Assembly: GCA_033856195.1 (NCBI GenBank)
Contig: JAWVFL010000003.1
Span: forward strand, 1 to 58,068
DNA: 58,068 nt
Origin: VRUE01 sp033856195
GTDB taxonomy: Bacteria; Actinomycetota; Thermoleophilia; Solirubrobacterales; 70-9
Reading direction: 5' to 3'
Position numbers and translations under genes: made by a program. This document shows, piece by piece, positions 35,426 through 42,965 of the stretch (its first letter is position 1; every line of letters begins with the position of its first letter). Under the pieces are notes generated by a model. The model searched no databases and was not told where the DNA came from. It worked only from the letters and a program-made list of their open reading frames with translations.

Positions 35426-36643
35426 TTAGGCCGCTGCGGGCTCGAGCACGCGGAAGACGATTCCGGCGTTTTGCAGGCGAGAGAGAAGGGCGTCGCCCAT
35501 CGCCTCGGCGGTGGTCACCTGACCAGACGTCTCCGGCAGCTGATCGAAGGCGAGGCAGAGCCCGGACTCGGCCAGCATCTTGGCGGTTTCGTCGTAGCCC
35601 GGGTCTCCCCCAGCCACCTGGGTGACCACGCGCTTGCCGCCGCCCTCGCCGATGAAGGTCACCTTGAACCAGCTCTTGGCGCGGACATCCTCGTTGGGGC
35701 CCTCGCCGGGAGACCGTGACGCCTTGAGCAGGAGCTTGCGAGTCGGGGGCAACTGCGCCAGGACCAGCGCGGTTCCGACGCCGCCGGCGGTCAAGGCAAT
35801 CGAGTGCAGGTGCTTGGCGACCACGTTGTGCCCGTAGCTGAAGTCAGGCCCGTAGCGCTCGAGAGCCGCCGCCGAGCGGCGCACCACCGGTCCGTCGATT
35901 GTCGGCAGCGGCACGACCCAGCCACCCAGCGCGGCATCGCGGCGCGGGCGCGGCGCTGCGGAATGGATCTTCCGCCCGGCCGGACGCTGCTCAGCCTGTC
36001 GACGCTGACGCGCGACGCTCACGGTCTGGCGTGCCCGGCCGAAGCCGTTGATCGCCGATTGGAAGGTCCCGCCCGAGAACTCCGCCCCCATCCGCACGTA
36101 GCCGTTGACCGTCAGCGGCACCCCCTCAGGGAGTTGCTTCACAGTGAAGTAAGCACCGAGGTCGTGCGGGATCGAGTCAAAGCCGCAACAGTGCACCAGC
36201 CGGGCACCGCTGCGCTTCGCCTGCTCGTGGTAGCCGAGCCACATCCGGTCGACGAACTCGGGCTCCCCGGTCAGATCGACGTAGTCGGTCCCAGCCGCCG
36301 CGCAGGCTGCGACGAGCGGCTCGCCATAGAGCGCATAGGGCCCGACCGTCGTGACGACGACCTTGGCCGCCTCCGCGACTTTGGCGAGAGCCACCGAGTC
36401 AGCGGCGTCGGCGACCAGCAACTCGGGAGCCGAAACACCCACGGCGCAGATCTCCGCCAGCGATGAGCGAACCGCCTCCAGCTTGTCTCGGTTACGCCCA
36501 ACCAGAGCCCAACGCAGTCCCTCGGGGCCGTTCTTGGCGAGATAGCGAGTGGTCAGGCCACCGGTGAATCCGGTTGCCCCGAAGATCGCCAGATCGTATT
36601 GCCGGTCGGCCACTCGGCGACCCGGCTCTTCGCTTCTATCCAT
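35426..36643 (-). CDS. Saccharopine dehydrogenase-like NAD(P)-binding protein (trans-acting enoyl reductase family)
   Basis: About 405 residues. The Rossmann motif IFGATGFTGGLTTRYLA lies near the N-terminus, followed by VVTTVGPYALYGEPLVAACAAAGTDYVDLTGE spread over two strands, and HCCGFDSIPHDLGAY, the signature of saccharopine dehydrogenase-like reductases that include the mycobacterial trans-acting enoyl reductase. The substrate is probably a lipid or polyketide intermediate, but nothing nearby confirms this. The ATG at 36643 overlaps the next gene's stop by 8 nt; a GTG at 36613 is an alternative. Catalytic details are not assignable. Confidence 0.85.
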   Translation of the reverse strand: MDRSEEPGRRVADRQYDLAIFGATGFTGGLTTRYLAKNGPEGLRWALVGRNRDKLEAVRSSLAEICAVGVSAPELLVADAADSVALAKVAEAAKVVVTTVGPYALYGEPLVAACAAAGTDYVDLTGEPEFVDRMWLGYHEQAKRSGARLVHCCGFDSIPHDLGAYFTVKQLPEGVPLTVNGYVRMGAEFSGGTFQSAINGFGRARQTVSVARQRRQAEQRPAGRKIHSAAPRPRRDAALGGWVVPLPTIDGPVVRRSAAALERYGPDFSYGHNVVAKHLHSIALTAGGVGTALVLAQLPPTRKLLLKASRSPGEGPNEDVRAKSWFKVTFIGEGGGKRVVTQVAGGDPGYDETAKMLAESGLCLAFDQLPETSGQVTTAEAMGDALLSRLQNAGIVFRVLEPAAA

Positions 36644-37169
36644 CGGCAATGTCCGGGTCGTCGCGAGTGCGGGATGAAAGATCCTCGATACCAGAGAGGT
36701 CGAAAACCACCCACTCATGACTGTCGTTGTCCCAGTAATAGGAGGTGTTCTCTTGATCAGAGATCCCGAGAACCGAGAGCTTCTCGTACGCCTCCTCGGG
36801 TAGATCGGTCCGAAGTGTCAATTGGATCCGATGCTCTACGTCCTTGATCGTAATCTGGCCCTCCGCGGTCGGCGATTCGGAGGGGTAACGTCGGAGATGG
36901 TCCTCCTTGAGCTTGCGGAGGAGGACTTTCGACTTCTCCCAAGCGTTCTTGCCTGCCGCACCGAAATAACCGTTGATGAAGGCACCCACTGACATTCCGA
37001 GAAGGGCAACAAGAATCGTAAAACCCGCTCCGTTGCCTATCGGCGGATAGGCATCCTCCCTGCGGACTTCGACGGGAATTCCCTCCCCTTCGAAGAGGGC
37101 ACTAATTTCCTTGCCCTGCTCCTCGCTAGCGCCGTAGCCGAGCCAGACCTCGATCTTCTCCTTAGCCAC
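36636..37169 (-). CDS. Hypothetical protein with a central membrane segment
   Basis: A 177-residue protein of unknown function. N-terminal 45 residues look like a small soluble fold (KIEVWLGYGASEEQGKEIS, FEGEGIPVEVRRED), then a hydrophobic stretch AGFTILVALLGMSVGAFINGYFG (about 48-70), then a basic helix and a C-terminal part with WDNDSHEWVVFDLSG. Its codons are visibly poorer in G and C at third positions than its neighbours, and it lies beside the tRNA-Gly fragment, so it may be horizontally acquired. Confidence 0.7.
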   Translation of the reverse strand: MAKEKIEVWLGYGASEEQGKEISALFEGEGIPVEVRREDAYPPIGNGAGFTILVALLGMSVGAFINGYFGAAGKNAWEKSKVLLRKLKEDHLRRYPSESPTAEGQITIKDVEHRIQLTLRTDLPEEAYEKLSVLGISDQENTSYYWDNDSHEWVVFDLSGIEDLSSRTRDDPDIADG

Positions 37170-37291
37170 GGTCGAGATGCTAAGCGACCCTCACGCCAGC
37201 GGTCGCGAGAGGCAGGCGTGCCAGATGAATTTGTCTGAGGTTGCCGCCTCGGGCCTCAGCAAAAGGGGGTCGCCATAGCGGACCTCCCGGA

Positions 37292-37324
37292 AAGCGGCTG
37301 AAGGGATTCGAACCCTCGACCTTC
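37292..37324 (-). pseudogene. tRNA-Gly 3'-end fragment (putative att site)
   Basis: On the minus strand this reads GAAGGTCGAGGGTTCGAATC followed by CCTTCAGCCGCTT: the T-arm and the 3' acceptor strand of tRNA-Gly(GCC), identical over 33 nt to 40385-40417. The anticodon and D-arm are absent; the sequence beyond is the end of the quinone reductase gene, whose stop lies 3 nt away. Confidence 0.85.
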
Positions 37325-37327
37325 CGG

Positions 37328-38296
37328 TTAGGGGATAACGACGACCCGGCCGAACGCCTTGCGGCTCTCGGCGTATTCGTGCGCTGCAGGAGCATCCGCG
37401 AGCGGGAACGAGCGGTCGATCTCAACGTAAAGCTCGTCGCTTGCGACGAGCTCGAGCATGTCGCCGATCATCGGATGGATACGGTCGTACTCGGGCAGGA
37501 TCGCGCCGCCGAGGTAGACCCCCCGCAGCGTGTTGTTGCGCGCCCAGAGCGACTGCGCCTCGATCGTTGAGCCCGCGCGGGATGCCACCCCGACACTGAC
37601 GAGCGTCCCCCGGTACGCGAGCACGCCGACGCTGTCGACGAGGTTCTGGCCACCGATCGGGTCGAGGACGACGTTCACCCCGTTCGAGTCGGTCAGCTCG
37701 TTGATCCGCCCGACGAAGCTCTCGGTCGCGTAGTTGACGCCGTGGTCGAGGCCGAGGGTCTCCAGCCGCTCCAGCTTCTCGTCGCTGGAGGCGGTGGCGA
37801 TCACGGTCGCGCCCGCCCGCTTGGCGAGCTGGATCGCCGCCATGCCCACGCCGCCGGCGCCGGCGTGGACCAGAACGGTCTGGCCCTCGCCGAGGTCCCC
37901 GGCGGTGAAAAGGCACTCGAACGCGGTTCCGAACGCGACCGGCACGCAGGCGGCGCTGGCTGCGTCGAGCCCGACGGGGATCGGCCACGTCATCGCCGCG
38001 GGAACCGCTCGCCTGGCGGCGTGGGAGCCGGCGGCGTTCAAGGCGACCACCCTGTCGCCCGCCGCGATCCCCTCGACGCCGGCTGCGACCTCGCTCACGG
38101 TCCCGCCACTCAAGTAGCCGGCGATGTGCGGCACCGAGGGCAGCGCGCCCGCCGCACGGGCGAGCAGATCTCCTCCCTCGATGCTGATCGCCTCGGCGTC
38201 GACGACCACGCAGCCGTCCGGGCACTCGGGATCGGGTACCTCCTCGTAGCGAAGCACTGTGGGTGGGCCGTTCTCATAGATCACCGCCGCCTTCAT
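37328..38296 (-). CDS. NADPH:quinone reductase-like zinc-free medium-chain dehydrogenase
   Basis: About 322 residues from ATG 38296 (MKAAVIYENGPPTVLRYEEV). A GroES-like N-terminal domain without the catalytic zinc ligands precedes a nucleotide-binding domain with VLVHAGAGGVGMAAIQLAKRAGATVIATASSDEK (about 140-173), the quinone oxidoreductase signature. It probably reduces quinones or activated alkenes with NADPH. It is followed downstream by the tRNA-Gly fragment and lies 34 nt from the Old Yellow Enzyme gene on the same strand, so the two form a redox operon inside the islet. Confidence 0.88.
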   Translation of the reverse strand: MKAAVIYENGPPTVLRYEEVPDPECPDGCVVVDAEAISIEGGDLLARAAGALPSVPHIAGYLSGGTVSEVAAGVEGIAAGDRVVALNAAGSHAARRAVPAAMTWPIPVGLDAASAACVPVAFGTAFECLFTAGDLGEGQTVLVHAGAGGVGMAAIQLAKRAGATVIATASSDEKLERLETLGLDHGVNYATESFVGRINELTDSNGVNVVLDPIGGQNLVDSVGVLAYRGTLVSVGVASRAGSTIEAQSLWARNNTLRGVYLGGAILPEYDRIHPMIGDMLELVASDELYVEIDRSFPLADAPAAHEYAESRKAFGRVVVIP

Positions 38297-38330
38297 CGAT
38301 CGCACCGTCCATTCTTTCGCGAAGCCATGA

Positions 38331-39569
38331 TCATGACCGCGTCTCCAGCCAAGAGCGGTAGCGGTCGAGGGCGCGCCGCTGCGCTCGCCGATCGCACATC
38401 AGCGCGTAGAGCGGGTACGTCTTGCCCGTCGGGTCCTGGCCGCGCGTGATGCGGCGCATCTGGTGGCGGACGAGCGCCATGCTCGCCGCGGAGGCGAGCG
38501 TCTTGTCCGACCAGCTGACCGGCTTCAGGTGCCGGCTCGTCTCACGACCTGAGCGCCAGCGGTTCGGAAGGTCCGGCGTAACCCCGATCGCGGTGCCCAT
38601 CCCAATCATCGCGACGCCACTTGCGAGGACCGCCTCGGCAGTCTCGCGGCGGCTGATCCCGCCGGTCAGCATCAACGGCAGCAGGCTGGTCTTAGCGAGG
38701 TCGGCGGCGAGCTCCAGGAAGTAGGCCTCGCGCGCCGCGCTGCGACCGTCCGCCGGGCGACCGGTCATCGCCGGGCTCTCGTAGCTGCCGCCGGAGAGCT
38801 CGACCAGGTCGACCCCGAGCGGCTCGAGCATCGCGATCACCCTCGCTGCGTCGTCGGCGTCGAAGCCGCCGCGCTGGAAGTCGGCGGAGTTCAGCTTGAC
38901 CGCGACCGCGAACGACGGGAGGACGACCGCGCGGATGGCGCGGACGACGTCGAGCAGCAACCGGGCGCGGTTCTCCAACCGCCCACCCCATTCGTCGCTT
39001 CGCCTGTTCGCCAGCGGCGAGAGGAACTGGGAGATCAGGTAGCCGTGCGCAGCGTGGACCTCGACGCCGTCGAACCCGGCCCGCTCGGCGAGGCGGGCGG
39101 TCGTCGCAAACCGCTGCACGGTCGCGCCGAGCTGCTCCTCCGTCATCGCCACGGGGCGGCCGAAGCGCTTGCTGTGTTTTCCAAGCTCGACCGCAACCGC
39201 CGAGGGGCCCCACACCACCCCCGGCATCCGGGCCGGCACCTGTCGACCGGGGTGGCTGATCTGCATCCACATCGTCGCCCCGCCGGCCTTCCCGGCCTCG
39301 GCCCAGCGGCTGAACGGCTCGAGCGGCGCGCAATCGTCGAGCACGACCCCGCCCGGGCCGGTCAAGGCCTTGGCCTGCACCATCACGTTGCCGGTGATCA
39401 GTAGACCCGCGCCGCCGGTACCCCAGTGGCGGTAGAGCGAGGCCAGCCGCTCGTCGGGAAGCTGCGAGCTGCCCGCCATCCCCTCCTCCATCGCCGCCTT
39501 CGCGATCCGGTTGCGAAGTTCGCCACCCGATCGCAGCGGCAATGGAGAGAACAGCTCAGTCGATGTCAA
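38331..39569 (-). CDS. NADH:flavin oxidoreductase (Old Yellow Enzyme family)
   Basis: A 412-residue FMN enzyme with a TIM barrel. Visible landmarks are LRNRIAKAAMEEG, MWMQISHPGRQVP, GFDGVEVHAAHGYLISQFLSP (the substrate and FMN region), RRSDEWGGRLENRARLLLDVVRAIR and the C-terminal GMGTAIGVTPDLPNRW. It likely reduces alpha,beta-unsaturated carbonyls or similar electrophiles. The start is a TTG at 39569, 69 nt from the divergent TetR gene, an arrangement that suggests control by that regulator. Confidence 0.92.
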   Translation of the reverse strand: MTSTELFSPLPLRSGGELRNRIAKAAMEEGMAGSSQLPDERLASLYRHWGTGGAGLLITGNVMVQAKALTGPGGVVLDDCAPLEPFSRWAEAGKAGGATMWMQISHPGRQVPARMPGVVWGPSAVAVELGKHSKRFGRPVAMTEEQLGATVQRFATTARLAERAGFDGVEVHAAHGYLISQFLSPLANRRSDEWGGRLENRARLLLDVVRAIRAVVLPSFAVAVKLNSADFQRGGFDADDAARVIAMLEPLGVDLVELSGGSYESPAMTGRPADGRSAAREAYFLELAADLAKTSLLPLMLTGGISRRETAEAVLASGVAMIGMGTAIGVTPDLPNRWRSGRETSRHLKPVSWSDKTLASAASMALVRHQMRRITRGQDPTGKTYPLYALMCDRRAQRRALDRYRSWLETRS

Positions 39570-39594
39570 AGCACCCCTTCCACTCGATGAGGAT

Positions 39595-39629
39595 GTTTAC
39601 GGCGCTCACATTAGACGAACGGAGTAAAC
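39595..39629. promoter_or_regulatory. Possible TetR operator between the Old Yellow Enzyme gene and tetR
   Basis: In the 69-nt divergent gap, TGTTTAC (39594-39600) and GTAAACG (39624-39630) form an inverted repeat with about 23 nt between the arms. TetR-family regulators commonly bind such sites in divergent promoters, which would give autoregulation and control of the redox genes. No clear -10/-35 pair could be fixed. Confidence 0.4.
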
Positions 39630-39638
39630 GCTGTCAAC

Positions 39639-40238
39639 ATGCACCCGATCCCGATGCCCTCATCCAAGACGGCCTACCACCACGGCGATCTGCGCGCAGC
39701 CTGTGTTCGCGCGGGGGTCGAGCTGCTCGAAGAGAGCGGGCAGACCGCGCTCTCACTGCGCGCGGTCGCGCGTCGCGTCGGGGTCTCGCCAGCCGCTCCC
39801 TACCGGCATTACGCGGATCGCGAAGCCCTCGTTGCGGCGGTTGCGGCCGTTGGCTATCGGGAGCTTGCCGCGCGGCTGGCGGCGGCGCACCCATCACCGT
39901 CGACCCCCGAGGAGATGATCAGCGTGGCGATCGCCTACGTGCAGTTCGCACTCGAGCGGCCCGCGCTGTTCCGGATCATGTTCGGAGAGCCGTGCGATCG
40001 GGACAACGACGAGCGCGTTGCCGCGACCGCAGCGGTGTCGCTTTATCTTCGCGAGATCGTCGAGCGAAGCTTTCCGCAAGCGGACGCCGAGGCGTTGGCG
40101 ACCGCGATCTGGGCGCTCGTCCACGGCCTTGCGTTCTTGCACTTGGACGGCAAGCTCGATGCCGCCGGTCCGTCGGTGGTCGCCGACCGCGTCTCCTCCG
40201 CGATCCAAGCACTGCTCACGTCGACCAGTCGGAGGTAG
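39639..40238 (+). CDS. TetR/AcrR family transcriptional regulator
   Basis: A 199-residue repressor. The N-terminal DNA-binding domain contains HHGDLRAACVRAGVELLEESG and the helix-turn-helix ALSLRAVARRVGVSPAAPYRHYADREAL (about 34-61). The C-terminal half, with EEMISVAIAYVQFALERPALFRIMF, resembles the TetR_C_33/WHG type. It is divergent from the quinone reductase and Old Yellow Enzyme genes and probably responds to an electrophilic or aromatic ligand; the ligand is unknown. No strong ribosome site precedes the ATG. Confidence 0.92.
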   Translation: MHPIPMPSSKTAYHHGDLRAACVRAGVELLEESGQTALSLRAVARRVGVSPAAPYRHYADREALVAAVAAVGYRELAARLAAAHPSPSTPEEMISVAIAYVQFALERPALFRIMFGEPCDRDNDERVAATAAVSLYLREIVERSFPQADAEALATAIWALVHGLAFLHLDGKLDAAGPSVVADRVSSAIQALLTSTSRR

Positions 40239-40385
40239 GACGTCGAACAGTTTTCAACCAGGTCACGGCGTTAACCCACCGCAACAGCACCGCGACAGCA
40301 GCTCGCTCAGGCAGCAGAGGAAATCGGCGTCAATCGCCGGGCTCCCCGACACGTGGCGAGATGGCCACTACGGGGATTGACACCA

Positions 40386-40459
40386 AGCGGCTGAAGGGAT
40401 TCGAACCCTCGACCTTCTGCATGGCAAGCAGACGCTCTAGCCAGCTGAGCTACAGCCGC
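40386..40459 (-). tRNA. tRNA-Gly (anticodon GCC)
   Basis: The minus strand gives acceptor GCGGCTG / CAGCCGC, D-arm GCTC-AGCTGGCTAG-AGC, anticodon stem-loop TCTGC-TTGCCAT-GCAGA with anticodon GCC, and T-arm GAGGG-TTCGAAT-CCCTT, discriminator T. CCA is not encoded. The 3' 33 nt are repeated at 37292-37324. The surrounding gap 40239-40589 holds no other gene. Confidence 0.96.
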
Positions 40460-40589
40460 ATCGCGGGCGAGTATAGCTGCGAGATTCGGGTAGCTCTTAG
40501 GCAGGGTCTGCTGGGGTCTACTTAATATTTGGTATGGTGGCGCTACCCGGTGGGACGGTCGCCGGCTTGTTGACTACGGGAGGCTCAGC

Positions 40590-41417
40590 ATGTCAAAGAG
40601 AACGACCCTCATTCCGTTGCTCGCGGCGTTCCTCGTCACGGCGATATCTCCCTCCCTCGCCGCGGCGTGGGCGCCGATCGGCCAGGCGACCGTCCACCCG
40701 GGTGTTCAGGTCTTCACCGAAGGCGCCCAGTGCACCTCGAACTTCGTCTACCAGGACTCCTCGGCGGTCTACCTGGGTCAAGCCGCTCACTGCTCCGGAA
40801 CCGGCGGACAGACCGAAACCAACGGCTGCACGAGCGGCTCGCTGCCGCTCGGCACTCCGGTGCAGGTCAGCGGGGCGAGCAAACCCGGCACGCTCGTCTA
40901 CAACTCCTGGCTGACGATGCAGGCGAACGGGGAGACCGGCCCCGACGCCTGCGCTTACAACGACCTCGCCCTGGTCAAGCTCGATCCGGCCGACGTCGGC
41001 AAGGTCAACCCGTCCGTACCCGGCTTTGGCGGCCCGACCGGAATAGGCAGCGTCGGCGACCTCGGTTCGACGGTCTACTCCTATGGCAACTCCGAACTGC
41101 GCGGCGGCGTCACCAAGCTGAGCCCGAAGCAGGGGATCGTCGTGCAGAACGAAGGCAACGGCTGGAGTCACGTGGTCGTCACGCTCACCCCCGGCATCCC
41201 CGGCGACTCCGGCAGCGGCTTCATGAACGGCACCGGCGGGGCGATCGGCGTCCTCAGCACCCTGCAGCTGGCGCCGCTGCCCGGCACCAACGGCGTCGGC
41301 GACCTCGCCAAGGAGCTCGCCTACATGCACGCCAACAGCTCCTTCGGCGGCGTGCAGCTCGTGCCCGGCACCGAGGCGTTCAAGCCGAGCCTGGTCGGCG
41401 CCATCCTAGGGTCCTGA
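40590..41417 (+). CDS. Secreted trypsin-like serine protease
   Basis: A 275-residue exported protein. A signal peptide (MSKRTTLIPLLAAFLVTAIS, cleavage near AAA at 24-26) is followed by a chymotrypsin fold with His67 (GQAAHCSG), Asp125 (YNDLALV) and Ser207 (GDSGSG), an intact triad. Four cysteines (48, 68, 80, 121) could make two disulfides. The ATG is preceded by GGGAGG at 40578-40583. An AT-rich TAATAT at 40523-40528 could be its -10. The target is unknown. Confidence 0.88.
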   Translation: MSKRTTLIPLLAAFLVTAISPSLAAAWAPIGQATVHPGVQVFTEGAQCTSNFVYQDSSAVYLGQAAHCSGTGGQTETNGCTSGSLPLGTPVQVSGASKPGTLVYNSWLTMQANGETGPDACAYNDLALVKLDPADVGKVNPSVPGFGGPTGIGSVGDLGSTVYSYGNSELRGGVTKLSPKQGIVVQNEGNGWSHVVVTLTPGIPGDSGSGFMNGTGGAIGVLSTLQLAPLPGTNGVGDLAKELAYMHANSSFGGVQLVPGTEAFKPSLVGAILGS

Positions 41418-41909
41418 TCAGCCTTCCAGCTCGGCGAGCAGGTTGTGCAGGTCGAGTGGCAGCGTGGGCATCGCCACTTTGTCGCCTGGGGCGGGCTCCG
41501 GCCACTCCTCTTTGGGCCGATCCCAGTAGAGCTCGATTCCGTTCTGGTCTGGATCGCTGAGGTAGAGCGCCTCGCTGACCCCATGGTCCGAGGCGCCGCC
41601 GAGCCGGACGCCGTGGTCGATCAGGCGCTGCAGCGCCGTCGCGAGAGCACGCCGGGTCGGGTAGCGGATCGCGAAGTGGAAAAGACCGGTGGTCCCGGGG
41701 GCTGGCGGGCTGCCGCCCTTCGACTGCCAGGTGTTGAGGCCGATGTGATGGTGGTAGCCGCCGGCCGAGACGAAGGCCGCTTCGTCGCCGAAGCGCTGCT
41801 GCAGCTCGAAGCCCAGCACGTCGCAGTAGAAGCCGAGGGCGCGATCCAGGTCAGCCACCTTGAGGTGGACATGGCCGATATCGACGCCGGAATCGATCGC
41901 CTCAGCCAT
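41418..41909 (-). CDS. VOC-family (glyoxalase / extradiol dioxygenase-like) protein
   Basis: A 163-residue protein with the paired beta-alpha-beta-beta-beta modules of the vicinal oxygen chelate superfamily. Motifs are IGHVHLKVADLDRALGFYCDVLGFEL, GGYHHHIGLNTW (metal-ligand His) and LYLSDPDQNGIELYWDRP (metal-ligand Glu), as in CatE-like catechol 2,3-dioxygenases. The substrate is not clear. I start at ATG 41909, with GGAG ten bases upstream; that ribosome site lies in the arm of repeat M5. Confidence 0.87.
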   Translation of the reverse strand: MAEAIDSGVDIGHVHLKVADLDRALGFYCDVLGFELQQRFGDEAAFVSAGGYHHHIGLNTWQSKGGSPPAPGTTGLFHFAIRYPTRRALATALQRLIDHGVRLGGASDHGVSEALYLSDPDQNGIELYWDRPKEEWPEPAPGDKVAMPTLPLDLHNLLAELEG

Positions 41910-42074
41910 AGATGGCTGACTCCATGGCCATGTGCGACTGGGGACGGGCGTGGCCAAGCAGGTCAAGGACGCAGGGTGCAGCCTTTGGCGGTGCCAAAGG
42001 CAAACCCGAGGACGCAGAGATGCGCAGTGCCATGCACGTCATCCAGGTGTGCATGGTTGTGGAATCAGCCATCT
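41910..42074. repeat. Nested palindrome M5 (five-copy family) after the RNase HI-like gene
   Basis: The longest outer arms of the window: 41910-41953 and 42030-42074 pair over about 45 nt with roughly a quarter of positions changed, most of the changes preserving G-U pairing in RNA. The core keeps CAAGCAGGTCAAGGACGCAG and GAGGACGCAGAGATGCGC, but the apical hairpin is replaced by GCCTTTGG-CGGTG-CCAAAGGC, a perfect 8-bp stem. The right arm contains the last codons and stop of the RNase HI-like gene. Confidence 0.85.
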
Positions 42075-42460
42075 AGCGCCTCGTTGACCAGCCGGTCCGC
42101 CTCGGCGTTGTGCTCGCGGCGCACGTGGCGAATCGACCAGCTGTCGAAGCCGCGTAGCGCCGCCTTCACCTGAGCATGCAGTTCACGCATCGTCACGTCC
42201 TTGACCTTGTACTCGCCCTTGACCTGCTTGACGATCAGCTCGGAGTCGCCGACCAGCTCAAGCTCGCCGGCGCCCAGGCCCGCCGCCATCTCTATCCCGA
42301 GCAGCAGCGCTTTGTACTCGGCGACGTTGTTGGTCGCCCGCCCGATCCGCTCGCCGCGCTCCTGCAGGACCCCTCCCTCGGCGTCCTGCACGACAGCGGC
42401 GATCGCCGCCGGTCCGGGATTTCCACGCGCGCCGCCGTCGACGTTGACGACGAGCTTCAC
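42065..42460 (-). CDS. RNase HI-like ribonuclease
   Basis: A 131-residue single-domain RNase H fold protein that cleaves RNA in RNA-DNA hybrids. The catalytic carboxylates are in NVDGGARGNPGPAAIA, NVAEYKALLLGIE and VGDSELIVKQVKGEYKV, with ADRLVNEAL near the end. It lacks the basic protrusion of E. coli RNase HI, like the YpdQ-type forms. The GTG at 42460 overlaps the upstream gene's stop as GTGA. Its final codons are part of repeat M5. Confidence 0.88.
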   Translation of the reverse strand: MKLVVNVDGGARGNPGPAAIAAVVQDAEGGVLQERGERIGRATNNVAEYKALLLGIEMAAGLGAGELELVGDSELIVKQVKGEYKVKDVTMRELHAQVKAALRGFDSWSIRHVRREHNAEADRLVNEALDG

Positions 42461-42840
42461 CGGCGCCTCAGCCCAATGACGAGTTGCGCGTTCTCGCTCA
42501 TGCCCGCGTTCCATTGACGGGCGGAGCGGTCGAGCTGCTCGAGCTCGCTGCCCTTGTCGATCTCGAAGACCTGGCGCTCCTCGTCGCCAATGTCAACGCC
42601 CCACTGGTACCAGCAGAGCTCCCAGGCGACCGTAATCCGCACCTCATTGGGTGAGCCGGCGGCGGCACCGACCGAGACCGACGGTCGCCCCAAGCTGCGC
42701 GTCAGTCCGGCAACGGTGCGCGCCGCTTCGCTGGCGTTAAAACGATCGACCGTGCGGTCCAATCGCTCGTCTGACGTATCGATCTGCCTTCGCCTGACAT
42801 TGGCTCCGGGTGCGGCCGGATCACTCCTATAGATGCTCAC
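42457..42840 (-). CDS. Hypothetical protein
   Basis: A 127-residue protein without a recognised domain. It has an Arg/Asp-rich N-terminus, a central VSVGAAAGSPNEVRITVAWELCWYQWGVD beta-type segment and a C-terminal helix with GSELEQLDRSARQWN. It is coupled by a GTGA overlap to the RNase HI-like gene, and repeat M4 lies 18 nt upstream. Conserved operon position with an RNase H may help identify it by comparison. Confidence 0.7.
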   Translation of the reverse strand: MSIYRSDPAAPGANVRRRQIDTSDERLDRTVDRFNASEAARTVAGLTRSLGRPSVSVGAAAGSPNEVRITVAWELCWYQWGVDIGDEERQVFEIDKGSELEQLDRSARQWNAGMSENAQLVIGLRRR

Positions 42841-42857
42841 ACCAGAAAGCTAGTTCA

Positions 42858-42965
42858 CCGGATGGCGCACAGGGGCAAGCAGATCAAGGACGCAAGGAGC
42901 GTGGCGTGCTTCTGCACGCGAGCGACTGAGGACGCCGATATGCGCCGCTCCTGTGCGTCATCCGG
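42858..42965. repeat. Nested palindrome M4 (five-copy family) after the EF-G paralogue
   Basis: Outer arms 42858-42873 and 42950-42965 (16 bp, one mismatch). The core at 42875-42947 carries GCAAGCAGATCAAGGACGCA, GCGTGC-TTCT-GCACGC at the apex and GAGGACGCCGATATGCGCC. The right arm contains the EF-G-like stop codon (TGA on the minus strand, 42958-42960), and the left arm is its inverted copy. Confidence 0.88.

Larger units (their letters stand above)
37292..40417. mobile_element. Putative integrated islet between tRNA-Gly and a copy of its 3' end
   Basis: A 33-bp direct repeat with AAGCGGCTGAAGGGATTCG at its start occurs at 37292-37324 and 40385-40417. The right copy is the 3' end of the intact tRNA-Gly(GCC); the left copy is an isolated fragment in the same orientation. 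That is the footprint of integration at a tRNA 3' end (attL/attR). The 3-kb interior holds a quinone reductase, an Old Yellow Enzyme and a TetR regulator, but no integrase, so it would be a remnant or a passively mobilised cassette. Confidence 0.55.

Noticed and set aside
37180..37425. Small frame reading KVEGSNPFSRFP
   Set aside because: This peptide is the known artefact of translating a tRNA T-arm; here it covers the tRNA-Gly fragment.
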